A stretch of DNA of 6,451 bases from Pseudomonadota bacterium (lineage in GTDB: Bacteria; Pseudomonadota; Alphaproteobacteria; Rhizobiales; Xanthobacteraceae): the NCBI GenBank assembly GCA_023391175.1, contig JAEWBL010000327.1, forward strand, positions 1 to 6,451, in the 5' to 3' direction. The translations under genes and the position numbers were made by a program. Position 1 is the stretch's first letter, and every line of letters starts with the position of its first letter. The notes below the pieces were generated by a model. It worked only from the letters and a program-made list of their open reading frames with translations, was not told the DNA's origin and did no database searches. Shown in pieces: positions 1 through 6,451 of the stretch.

Positions 1-610
<610 letters not shown>

Positions 611-614
<4 letters not shown>

Positions 615-1546
615 GCCCCGGCCTCCACCACGGCGACGGCCTCTTCCTCGTCCTCGACCCCGAGATAGGAGGCGATGACGCGCGGATCGTTGCGCACCTC
701 GTCCGGCGTGCCGTCGGCGATCTTGGAGCCGTATTCCAGCACGACCACGTGGTCCGAGATTTCCATCACCACCGACATGTCGTGTTCGATGAGCAGGATG
801 GAGGCCTGGTGCTCGCGCCGGATGGAGAGCAGCAGCTCGTTCAGCGCCGCGGATTCGCGCGGGTTGAGGCCGGCGGCGGGCTCGTCGAGGCAAAGCAGCA
901 CCGGGTCGGTACACATGGCGCGGGCGATCTCAAGCCGCCGCTGGTCGCCATAGGGCAGGTCGCCCGCCGGATCGTCCGCACGGTCGATGAGACCGATCTT
1001 GTTGAGCCAGTAGAGCGCGCGGTCCACGGCGCCCTTCTGCTTCCGCTGCCAGGACGGCAGGTTGAGGATGGCTGCGGGGTTGAGAAGGCCGGAGGTGGTC
1101 AGCGACATGTGCTGCGCCACCAGCAGGTTTTCGAGGATCGTCATGCCCGAGAACAGGCGGATGTTCTGGAAGGTGCGCGCCACCCGTGCCCAGGAGGCCA
1201 CCTTGTGGTCGGGCAGGCGCTCCAGCAGGTAGAGCGCGCCAGCCTGAGACTTGCCCCAGGCGAGGCCCGAGGCGGTGACGCCATCCACTTCCGCGTCGGT
1301 CGCCGGGCCGCCGTGGAACAGAGCGAGGCGGCCGGTTGAGGGCTTGTAGAAGCCGGTGATGCAGTTGAACACCGTGGTCTTGCCGGCACCGTTGGGGCCG
1401 ATCACCGCCGTCACCTCGCCCCGCCCGGCGGCGAAGGACACGTCGTTGACGGCGACGAGACCGCCGAAGCGCATGGACAGGTGATCGACCTTCAGGATCG
1501 GATTGCGATCCCAGGACCGGGCCGGGGAGAGGGGCTCGCCCGCCAT
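611..1546 (-). CDS. livG: Branched-chain amino acid ABC transporter ATP-binding protein LivG
   Basis: First ATPase of the liv importer, 311 residues. Motifs in order: Walker [10 protein letters not shown] (50-58), Q-loop Q127 in [13 protein letters not shown] signature in the LivG form [14 protein letters not shown] (197-210), Walker B VLLCLDEP (216-223, catalytic E222), AAGLNP D-loop, and H-loop H255 in IEHDM. E. coli LivG is about 255 residues. The excess here is a short N-terminal arm, a roughly 27-residue insertion between Walker A and the Q-loop (about residues 82-120, containing [10 protein letters not shown]), and an acidic tail ([15 protein letters not shown]). From memory, the insertion resembles that of other Hyphomicrobiales LivG proteins. 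The open frame continues upstream to 1987, but the ATG at 1546-1544 is chosen for three reasons: it overlaps the livM TGA as TGATG, it has AAGGAAGG upstream, and the homologous part begins just after it. It ends in an ATGA overlap with livF. Confidence 0.96.
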
Positions 1547-3051
1547 CAGCCGTGCCCTTCCTTCACGAGCGATCCCGACACCGCCTTGCGCTCCTTCAGG
1601 AAGATGGTCGGCATGCGGCTGGAGACGAGGCCGCGCGGACGCCACACCATGACCGCCACCATGGCGAAGCCAAAGATGAGCATGCGGTAGAGGGAGGGGT
1701 CGAAGTCCGGGCCGAAGAGGAAGTCGGCCTTGAGGAAGGACAGGTTGCGCAGAAGTTCCATGCCGCCGATGAGCAGGATCGCCGCGCCCGCGACGCCCAT
1801 CTGCGAGCCCATGCCGCCCAGCACCACGATGGCGAGGATCACCGCCGATTCCATGAAGGTGAAGCTCTCGGGCGAGACGAAGCGGATGCGCACCGCGAAG
1901 AAGGCGCCGGCGAAGCCGCCGAACATGGCGCCGGTGGCGAAGGCGGTGAGCTTGGTGAGCGTCGTGTTGATGCCGAGCGAGCGGCACGCGATCTCATCCT
2001 CGCGCAGCGCTTCCCAGGCCCGGCCCACCGGCATCTTCCTCAGCCGGATGGTGACCACCGCAGTGAGCGCGGCGAGGCCGAGGATGACGAAATAAAGGAA
2101 GAACATCCGGTGCATGGAGTTGAACTCCAGCCCGAAGATGCTCGCGAACCCCGTCTCGGAGGAATCGAACGGCACGCCGAAGAAGGTGATCGGCGGGATG
2201 GAGGAGATGCCCGCGCCGCCGTTGGTCAGCGACACCCAATTGATGAGCACGAGGCGGATGATCTCGCCGAAGGCCAGGGTGACGATGGCGAGATAGTCGC
2301 CGCGCAGGCGCAGCACCGGGAAGCCGAGGATGACGCCCCACATGGCCGCGAGGAGGCCCGAGAGGGGCAGGCAGATCCAGAACGCCCAGGCGGTCCAGAA
2401 ATCGTCCCCCAGCGTGCCGGCGAAGAAGTCGTTGATGGGCACGCTGGTGGAGAGGAGGGCGAACGTATAGGCACCCACCGCATAGAAGGCGACGTAGCCG
2501 AGATCGAGAAGGCCGGCGAGGCCGACCACGATGTTCAGCCCCCATCCCAGCATCACATAGGTGAGGATGTAGATGCCGAGGTCCACCCAGTAGCGGCTCG
2601 GGCTGAGCCCGCCGGCGAGGAGAATGGACAGGAACGGATAGAGGATGGCGAAGCTGAAGAACACCGGCTTCACCGCCGGCGCGGCCAGCGCGCCGAGACG
2701 GGCCATGGCGCCGGGCGTGGTGGAGACGCGGCGGGGCGGCCGGCTCGGATTCCACACCGTGATCATGAGGACGAAGCGTCCCACCATCACGATGCCCGCG
2801 AAGATGGCGACGAGTCCGAAGCGATAGGTGAGGACCAGCGAGCCGGTGCCCGATTCGCTGGCGCGGAAGCCGACGAGCGGAAGCAGCAGCAGCGCCGTCA
2901 GAAGGCCGCTGACGATGGCGTCCCTGATCGCACCCGCCACTGCCGAGGGCCGCCGCTCCGGCCCGGGGGGCGGCAGCGCGACCGGATCGAGCACCACGGT
3001 GGGATCGGGCAGTCCCAGATCGTTGAGCCCCGGACCGGATACGGTCGCCAT
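1546..3051 (-). CDS. livM: Branched-chain amino acid ABC transporter permease LivM
   Basis: Integral membrane permease that pairs with LivH to form the transport path, 501 residues. Residues 1-43 are polar and proline-rich. About ten or eleven hydrophobic segments follow, at roughly 44-61, 72-100, 128-149, 155-200 (two), 219-246, 253-272, 316-336, 364-388, 400-430 and 456-470. Diagnostic stretches are [21 protein letters not shown] (171-191), [20 protein letters not shown] (247-266), the ATPase-contacting loop [20 protein letters not shown] (343-362) and [17 protein letters not shown]. coli LivM is about 425 residues, so this one is long at its N-terminus, covering the LivM N-terminal (DUF3382-like) domain plus a cytosolic arm. 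The ATG at 3051-3049 overlaps the livH stop as TGATG with GGAG 8 bases upstream. A GTG immediately before it (3054-3052) would add one residue and cannot be excluded. Confidence 0.95.
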   Translation of the reverse strand: MATVSGPGLNDLGLPDPTVVLDPVALPPPGPERRPSAVAGAIRDAIVSGLLTALLLLPLVGFRASESGTGSLVLTYRFGLVAIFAGIVMVGRFVLMITVWNPSRPPRRVSTTPGAMARLGALAAPAVKPVFFSFAILYPFLSILLAGGLSPSRYWVDLGIYILTYVMLGWGLNIVVGLAGLLDLGYVAFYAVGAYTFALLSTSVPINDFFAGTLGDDFWTAWAFWICLPLSGLLAAMWGVILGFPVLRLRGDYLAIVTLAFGEIIRLVLINWVSLTNGGAGISSIPPITFFGVPFDSSETGFASIFGLEFNSMHRMFFLYFVILGLAALTAVVTIRLRKMPVGRAWEALREDEIACRSLGINTTLTKLTAFATGAMFGGFAGAFFAVRIRFVSPESFTFMESAVILAIVVLGGMGSQMGVAGAAILLIGGMELLRNLSFLKADFLFGPDFDPSLYRMLIFGFAMVAVMVWRPRGLVSSRMPTIFLKERKAVSGSLVKEGHG

Positions 3052-3968
3052 CACACCTTCTCCACTTCCGGCCGGCCGAGCAGGCCCTGCGGCAGGAAGA
3101 TGAGTGTGACGACAAGGATGGAGAACGCCGCCACATCCTTGTATTCGATGGAGAAATAGGCCGACCAGAAGGTCTCGATGAGACCGATGAGGATGCCGCC
3201 GAGCACCGCCCCCGGCAGCGAGCCGATGCCCCCCAGCACGGCGGCGGTGAAGGCCTTCACCCCCGGCACGAAGCCGTCGGCGAAGTTCACCACGCCGTAA
3301 TACATGAGGTACATGACGCCCGCGACGGCGGCGAGTGCGGCGCCGATGACGAAGGTGAGGGCGATGGTCTGGTCCACGTTCACGCCCAGCAGCGCCGCCA
3401 TCTTGCGGTCCTGCTCGCAGGCCCGCTGCGCGCGGCCGAGGGACGTCTTCTGGACGAGATACCAGAAGCCCGCCAGCAGCACCGCCGTCCCCACCATGAT
3501 GATGACCTGCTTGTAGGCCAGCGTGACCTGATAGCCGTTGTTCTCCATGACGACGATCACGTCCGTGACCATGGGCGGCAGCGGCTTGTTGCGGGGGCCC
3601 TGCGCCACCTGCACGAAATTGGAGAGCAGGATGGACATGCCGATGGCGGAGATCATCGGCGCGAGGCGGAAGGAGCCGCGCAACGGGCGGTAGGCCACCC
3701 GCTCGATGGTCCAGCTCACGAGGCCGGTGAACAGCATCGCCACAACCAGCGTGATGGCGAGGATGAGGAAGATGGAGCTGAGGCCGATCACCGTCGTCAG
3801 CAGCAGCACGCAGATGAGCGCGATGAAGGCGCTGACCATGAACACGTCGCCGTGGGCGAAGTTCACCATTCCGATGATGCCGAAGACCATCGTGTAGCCG
3901 ATGGCGATCAGTCCGTAGATCGACCCGAGGGTCAATCCGTTGATGAGCTGCTGGAGGAAGACATCCAT
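3051..3968 (-). CDS. livH: Branched-chain amino acid ABC transporter permease LivH
   Basis: Inner-membrane permease, first gene of the liv operon, 305 residues, close to the 308 of E. coli LivH. The N-terminal [20 protein letters not shown], then [17 protein letters not shown] (25-41), ISAIGMSI (106-113), the cytoplasmic ATPase-contact loop [20 protein letters not shown] (178-197), [15 protein letters not shown] (204-218), [19 protein letters not shown] (236-254) and the C-terminus [10 protein letters not shown] are all characteristic. The open frame extends upstream to 4313, but that part is polar, compositionally odd and unlike LivH, so the ATG at 3968-3966 is taken as the start. Its ribosome site is weak: AGAGGGG lies 12 bases upstream and GGCGG is directly adjacent. 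Translation continues into livM through a TGATG overlap. Expression is presumably from the divergent region between livH and the symporter gene. Confidence 0.95.
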   Translation of the reverse strand: MDVFLQQLINGLTLGSIYGLIAIGYTMVFGIIGMVNFAHGDVFMVSAFIALICVLLLTTVIGLSSIFLILAITLVVAMLFTGLVSWTIERVAYRPLRGSFRLAPMISAIGMSILLSNFVQVAQGPRNKPLPPMVTDVIVVMENNGYQVTLAYKQVIIMVGTAVLLAGFWYLVQKTSLGRAQRACEQDRKMAALLGVNVDQTIALTFVIGAALAAVAGVMYLMYYGVVNFADGFVPGVKAFTAAVLGGIGSLPGAVLGGILIGLIETFWSAYFSIEYKDVAAFSILVVTLIFLPQGLLGRPEVEKV

Positions 3969-4005
3969 CCGCCGCTTGAACCCCTCTGTTCGGGCGCCTC
4001 TTATC

Positions 4006-4021
4006 TCATCGTGCCCGATGA
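4006..4021 (-). promoter_or_regulatory. Short perfect hairpin in the presumptive livH leader
   Basis: TCATCG and CGATGA form a perfect 6-bp inverted repeat with a 4-base spacer (TGCC on the plus strand). It lies 38 bases upstream of the livH start codon and would fold in the 5' leader if transcription starts near 4037. It could be an mRNA stem-loop or a protein-binding site. The sequence alone does not decide, and a repeat of this length can occur by chance. Confidence 0.4.
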
Positions 4022-4043
4022 TTGTGCGCTGCCGTATCAGAGA

Positions 4044-4072
4044 GTCATAACCCGGCCCATCGGCTGACACAA
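4044..4072 (-). promoter_or_regulatory. Possible sigma-70-type promoter for livHMGF
   Basis: Read on the minus strand, TTGTGT (4072-4067) and TATGAC (4049-4044) are separated by exactly 17 bases. They match the -35 and -10 consensus at 3 and 4 of 6 positions. This would place the transcript start near 4037 and leave a leader of about 70 bases before livH. The match is modest and position is the main support. Confidence 0.3.
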
Positions 4073-4079
4073 TTGCGTC
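4066..4079. promoter_or_regulatory. Near-perfect 14-bp palindrome, candidate operator
   Basis: GACACAATTGCGTC is self-complementary except for one mismatched pair (A4069 against C4076). It overlaps the possible -35 box of the livH promoter and is centred about 105 bases upstream of the livH start. That position would suit a repressor or activator site for the liv operon. I cannot name the regulator family. Confidence 0.4.
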
Positions 4080-4168
4080 GCCGCCCCCGTCAACCACAGC
4101 CTTCTGCCAAGCTTCCACTGCCTTTATTTCGCCCTTGCGGGGGCAAGTGCAGGCGGATACCTTTCTGG

Positions 4169-4182
4169 TATATTGTCGACAA
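4169..4182. promoter_or_regulatory. Palindrome TTGTCGACAA overlapping a TATATT box, candidate operator/promoter
   Basis: Positions 4173-4182 form a perfect 10-bp palindrome, TTGTCGACAA. On the plus strand it overlaps TATATT at 4169-4174, which matches the -10 consensus at 5 of 6 positions and points towards the symporter gene. No good -35 box lies 15-19 bases upstream. TTGT-nn-ACAA half-site spacing is similar to operators bound by GntR-family (FCD subgroup) repressors, so such a regulator could block this promoter. The regulator identity is inference. The palindrome itself is directly visible. Confidence 0.45.
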
Positions 4183-4235
4183 CAAGATCGGCAGGGCCGC
4201 CGCGGGCATCTCAGATGCTTCCGATGCGGCACAAG

Positions 4236-4270
4236 CGGAGCCTTCGGCGCCTCAGGCGCAGCGGGCTCCG
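4236..4270. repeat. Two-part stem-loop in the symporter leader
   Basis: CGGAGCC (4236-4242) and GGCTCCG (4264-4270) are perfect 7-bp inverted arms. They enclose a second inverted repeat, GCGCC-TCA-GGCGC (4247-4259), giving a long imperfect hairpin of 35 bases. It lies 60 bases upstream of the chosen symporter start and directly before an alternative ATG at 4271. It could be a leader structure influencing translation. There is no T-run after it on either strand, so a classical terminator is unlikely. Confidence 0.5.
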
Positions 4271-4330
4271 ATGGGGACGGGAAACGGCCGCGGGGAGGGG
4301 ACATCATCCCCACGCCTCGTCACACGGCTC

Positions 4331-5395
4331 ATGTTGTCACGACTGAAGCTCGATCCCTTTCTCGTCGCCCTCGCCACCGCCGTCGTCCTTGCCCTCGCCT
4401 GGCCCAGGCCGGGCGTCACCGGCGGCATCCTCCATGCCGACAAGGCGGCAACGTGGGGCGTGGCGGTCATCTTCCTGCTCTATGGCGTCTCGCTCTCCCC
4501 GCGGCGGCTCTTCGAGAGCGCGGCGCGCTGGGACCTCCACCTCGTGGTGCAGGCGACCACCTTCCTTGTCTTCCCCGCCGTGGTGGTGGGTGCGCTGGCG
4601 CTGGCTGGCGGGCTGTTTCCCGAGCCGCTCGCCATCGGCTTCTTCTTCCTCGCGGCGCTGCCCTCCACCGTGTCGTCCTCGGTGGCGATGACCTCGCTGG
4701 CGCGCGGCAACGTGCCGGTGGCCATCTTCAACGCCTCCATCTCCAGCCTCATCGGCGTGTTCGCCACCCCGGCCCTCATGGCGTGGTATCTCCACGCCGT
4801 GGGTGACGGCATGGACCTCGGCGCGGTCATCCTGAAGCTGGTGACGCTGGTGGTGCTGCCCCTCGCCATCGGTCAGGCACTGCGGCCGCTGTTGCTCAAG
4901 ACGGTGGAGCGCCACCGCGCGGTGGTGAAGGCGGCGGACCGGGTGGTGATCCTCGCCATCGTCTACAATTCCTTCTGCGACAGCGTGGTCTCGGGTGTTT
5001 GGAAGGGGCTCAGCCCGCTTTTGCTGGCCGAGGTGATCGTCGCCGTGGTCGGCCTGTTCGCGGTGGTCTACGCGCTGACCCGCGGGGTGTGCCGGCTGAT
5101 GGGCTTTTCCGCGCCGGACACGGTGGCGGTGGCCTTCTGCGGCTCCAAGAAGTCGCTGGCGACGGGCCTGCCCATGGCGCACGTGATGTTCGGCGCGGCG
5201 CCGGCCCTGTCGCTCATCATCACGCCCATCATGCTCTACCACTTCCTCCAGCTGGTCATCGTCGGGGTCATCGCCAACCGCTTCGCCTCGCGGGCTGATG
5301 CACTGGCGATCATTGAGGCGGAGGAGAGCGAGCCCTCGCTGATCGCCGAGGACGATGCTTTGCCCCTGCCAGAGCCCGCGCGCACGAGAGCGTGA
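4331..5395 (+). CDS. Bile acid:sodium symporter family protein (YfeH/SBF-like)
   Basis: Cytoplasmic-membrane carrier of 354 residues, predicted to couple uptake of an organic anion to sodium. There are about nine to ten hydrophobic segments between residues 8 and 316. The family's two crossing-helix regions are recognisable as AALPSTVSSSVAMTSLARGN (108-127) followed by IFNASISSLIGVFATP (132-147), and VAFCGSKKSLATGLPMAHVMF (267-287). These fit the SBF-like (PF13593) branch that includes E. coli YfeH, whose physiological substrate is unsettled; bile acid transport should not be assumed. The last 35 residues form an acidic tail (EAEESEPSLIAEDD). The ATG at 4331 is preferred because MLSRLKLDPFLVAL resembles family N-termini. 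It lacks a nearby Shine-Dalgarno: GGGGAGGGG (4292-4300) is 30 bases away. An in-frame ATG at 4271 would add 20 polar residues. The gene is divergent from livH. Confidence 0.9.
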   Translation: MLSRLKLDPFLVALATAVVLALAWPRPGVTGGILHADKAATWGVAVIFLLYGVSLSPRRLFESAARWDLHLVVQATTFLVFPAVVVGALALAGGLFPEPLAIGFFFLAALPSTVSSSVAMTSLARGNVPVAIFNASISSLIGVFATPALMAWYLHAVGDGMDLGAVILKLVTLVVLPLAIGQALRPLLLKTVERHRAVVKAADRVVILAIVYNSFCDSVVSGVWKGLSPLLLAEVIVAVVGLFAVVYALTRGVCRLMGFSAPDTVAVAFCGSKKSLATGLPMAHVMFGAAPALSLIITPIMLYHFLQLVIVGVIANRFASRADALAIIEAEESEPSLIAEDDALPLPEPARTRA

Positions 5396-5423
5396 CGGGC
5401 TCCCCCATCGGAGCACCCCCGTC
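5394..5423 (+). terminator. Possible weak terminator after the symporter gene
   Basis: Starting inside the TGA stop codon, GACGG (5394-5398) pairs with CCGTC (5419-5423) and GCTCC (5399-5403) pairs with GGAGC (5410-5414). This gives ten G/C-rich pairs interrupted by a 4-base bulge. Only two T residues follow directly (5424-5425), so termination by the classical intrinsic mechanism would be inefficient. It may instead protect the 3' end of the symporter mRNA. Confidence 0.35.
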
Positions 5424-5453
5424 TTGACCGCGTCACCGGCGCCGTCCCACATT
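5424..5453 (+). promoter_or_regulatory. Weak promoter candidate for the coxS-coxL operon
   Basis: TTGACC (5424-5429) matches the -35 consensus at 5 of 6 positions. The best -10 at acceptable spacing is CACATT (5448-5453), 18 bases away and only 3 of 6. It would leave a leader of about 85 bases ahead of coxS. The -35 match is good and the -10 poor, so this is a suggestion only. Confidence 0.25.
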
Positions 5454-5486
5454 GGAGGAATGAAAAACGGCCGGCCGCCGTAAACG

Positions 5487-5514
5487 CCGGACGCGGGGAC
5501 GAACCCCGCGCCGG
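5487..5514 (+). repeat. GC-rich stem-loop in the coxS leader
   Basis: CGCGGGG (5492-5498) and CCCCGCG (5504-5510) form a perfect 7-bp stem around the loop ACGAA. With A5491 bulged out, CCGG (5487-5490) also pairs with CCGG (5511-5514), making 11 pairs in all. No T-run follows, so it is more likely a 5' leader structure than a terminator. It ends 17 bases before the coxS Shine-Dalgarno. The heptamer GCGCCGG (5508-5514) is repeated at 5519-5525, so the 3' arm could pair alternatively. Confidence 0.5.
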
Positions 5515-5530
5515 AGAGGCGCCGGCTCAG

Positions 5531-5538
5531 GGAGGTGA
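5531..5538 (+). promoter_or_regulatory. Strong Shine-Dalgarno of coxS
   Basis: GGAGGTGA is an eight-base match to the complement of the 16S rRNA 3' end. The GGAGG core lies 6 bases before the ATG at 5542. It fixes the coxS start and implies efficient initiation, in contrast to the weak sites of livH and the symporter gene. Confidence 0.85.
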
Positions 5539-5541
5539 GGC

Positions 5542-6060
<519 letters not shown>

Positions 6061-6103
6061 GCGGCTGCCGCACCCCGTCCGCCACGCATTTCGCAGACAT
6101 AGC

Positions 6104-6120
6104 CCGCCCGCGAAGGGCGG
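6104..6120 (+). repeat. Intercistronic stem-loop between coxS and coxL
   Basis: CCGCCC (6104-6109) and GGGCGG (6115-6120) form a perfect 6-bp G/C stem with loop GCGAA. It ends 4 bases before the coxL Shine-Dalgarno. It may modulate coxL translation or mRNA processing. There is no T-tract, so it is not a convincing terminator. Confidence 0.45.
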
Positions 6121-6124
6121 CGCC

Positions 6125-6130
6125 GGGAGG
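6125..6130 (+). promoter_or_regulatory. Shine-Dalgarno of coxL
   Basis: GGGAGG lies 6 bases upstream of the ATG at 6137 and sets that start. No other in-frame start upstream has comparable support. Confidence 0.7.
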
Positions 6131-6136
6131 ATCCCG

Positions 6137-6451
6137 ATGAACGCCAGCGTTTCCAGCTCCGTCACGCCCATCGGCGCCGCGGTCCGGCGCAAGGAAGATC
6201 ACCGCTTCATCACCGGCAAGGGCCGATACACGGACGATCTCGATCGTCCCGGGCAGGCCTACGCCTATTTCGTCCGCTCGCCCTACGCGCACGCCCGCAT
6301 TCGCCACATCGATGCGACCGCGGCCAAGGCCATGCCGGGCGTCGTGGACGTGCTCACCGGCGCGGACCTCGCCGCCGATGGGCTCGGCGACCTCATCTGC
6401 GGCTGGATGATCCATTCCAAGGACGGGTCGCCGATGCTGATGGCGCCGCAT
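6137..6451 (+). CDS. coxL: Molybdenum hydroxylase large (molybdopterin) subunit, CoxL type (N-terminal 105 residues only)
   Basis: Start of the catalytic subunit, which in this family binds the Mo-molybdopterin cytosine dinucleotide cofactor and is usually 770-800 residues. Only 105 residues are in the window. After a short Ser-rich start, [20 protein letters not shown] (16-35) and [20 protein letters not shown] (44-63), then [13 protein letters not shown] (66-78), mark the aldehyde oxidase/xanthine dehydrogenase a/b hammerhead domain (PF01315). The segment [20 protein letters not shown] (86-105) resembles form II CoxL-like proteins as I remember them. The active-site loop, which separates true CO dehydrogenase (AYxCSFR, form I) from AYRGAGR (form II), lies beyond the edge, so CO oxidation is not demonstrated. 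It is translated with coxS from one transcript by position, 76 bases apart. Confidence 0.9.
   Translation, partial: MNASVSSSVTPIGAAVRRKEDHRFITGKGRYTDDLDRPGQAYAYFVRSPYAHARIRHIDATAAKAMPGVVDVLTGADLAADGLGDLICGWMIHSKDGSPMLMAPH

Larger units (their letters stand above)
3969..4330. other. Divergent intergenic control region between livH and the symporter gene
   Basis: This 362-base stretch separates two divergent transcription units. It carries no convincing gene: the open frames that cross it have no family resemblance I recognise and run out of the N-termini of livH and the symporter. It is more AT-rich in patches (around 4000-4050, 4065-4075, 4120-4130 and 4160-4186) than the flanking genes, as expected for promoters. 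Inverted repeats lie at 4006-4021, 4066-4079, 4134-4147, 4173-4182, 4236-4270 and 4297-4311; the stronger ones are listed separately. No tRNA or recognisable riboswitch was seen. Confidence 0.8.

Noticed and set aside
1552..3159. Long open frame on the plus strand opposite livM (535 codons)
   Set aside because: Its product is dominated by Glu, Asp, His, Arg and Ala with no domain. It mirrors the codon bias of livM on the other strand, a common shadow in GC-rich genomes.
4092..4112. Sigma-54-like box on the minus strand (TTGGCAG-N5-TGTG)
   Set aside because: The -24 element lacks the final C of TGGCAC and the -12 element lacks the required GC, so it is not a credible -24/-12 promoter.
4134..4147. 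CTTGC-GGGG-GCAAG inverted repeat as a terminator
   Set aside because: The stem is only 5 bp and has no T-run on either strand. It also sits between divergent promoters, where no transcript needs to end.
3969..4313. N-terminal extension of livH through the whole intergenic region
   Set aside because: The added 115 residues are Pro/Arg/Cys-rich and unlike LivH. The family alignment begins at the ATG at 3968.
4337..5452. Open frame on the minus strand opposite the symporter gene (371 codons)
   Set aside because: It has low-complexity charged composition (His, Arg, Glu, Gly runs) and lies fully antisense to a clear membrane-protein gene.

Overview
This is a GC-rich stretch (roughly two-thirds G+C by eye) with short gaps, overlapping genes and strong codon bias towards G/C at third positions. 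The protein families, and the long Hyphomicrobiales-type variants of LivG and LivM, suggest an alphaproteobacterium of the order Hyphomicrobiales, possibly a Xanthobacteraceae member such as Xanthobacter, Azorhizobium or Ancylobacter. The taxonomic placement is inference from the translated proteins, not a database result.

Left part, minus strand, 1-3968: a branched-chain amino acid ABC transporter operon read right to left as livH (permease), livM (permease), livG (ATPase) and livF (ATPase, cut by the left window edge). Each downstream start overlaps the preceding stop (TGATG, TGATG, ATGA), so the four genes form one translationally coupled unit. No periplasmic binding protein (livJ/livK) gene lies inside the window, so the ligand cannot be pinned down. 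It could be leucine/isoleucine/valine or another amide or small organic acid used by this family.

Middle, 3969-4330: a 362-base divergent control region without a convincing gene. It holds several inverted repeats: a perfect 10-bp palindrome TTGTCGACAA overlapping a TATATT box, a near-perfect 14-bp palindrome overlapping a possible livH -35 box, and hairpins in both presumptive leaders.

Right part, plus strand: 4331-5395 encodes a bile acid:sodium symporter-family membrane carrier (YfeH/SBF-like type). After a 146-base gap with a possible weak terminator and a structured leader, 5542-6060 encodes the two-[2Fe-2S] small subunit of a molybdenum hydroxylase of the aerobic CO dehydrogenase (CoxS) type. 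From 6137 the large molybdopterin subunit (CoxL type) begins and runs off the right edge. The order small-then-large without a medium (FAD) subunit upstream matches the S-L-M layout of form II (CODH-like) clusters rather than the M-S-L layout of true form I CO dehydrogenase. The medium subunit is predicted just downstream.

The window therefore joins a solute importer, a sodium-coupled carrier and the start of a molybdenum hydroxylase cluster. Nothing here amounts to an unknown defence or mobile system. The points most worth checking are the divergent regulatory region and the true substrate of the hydroxylase.
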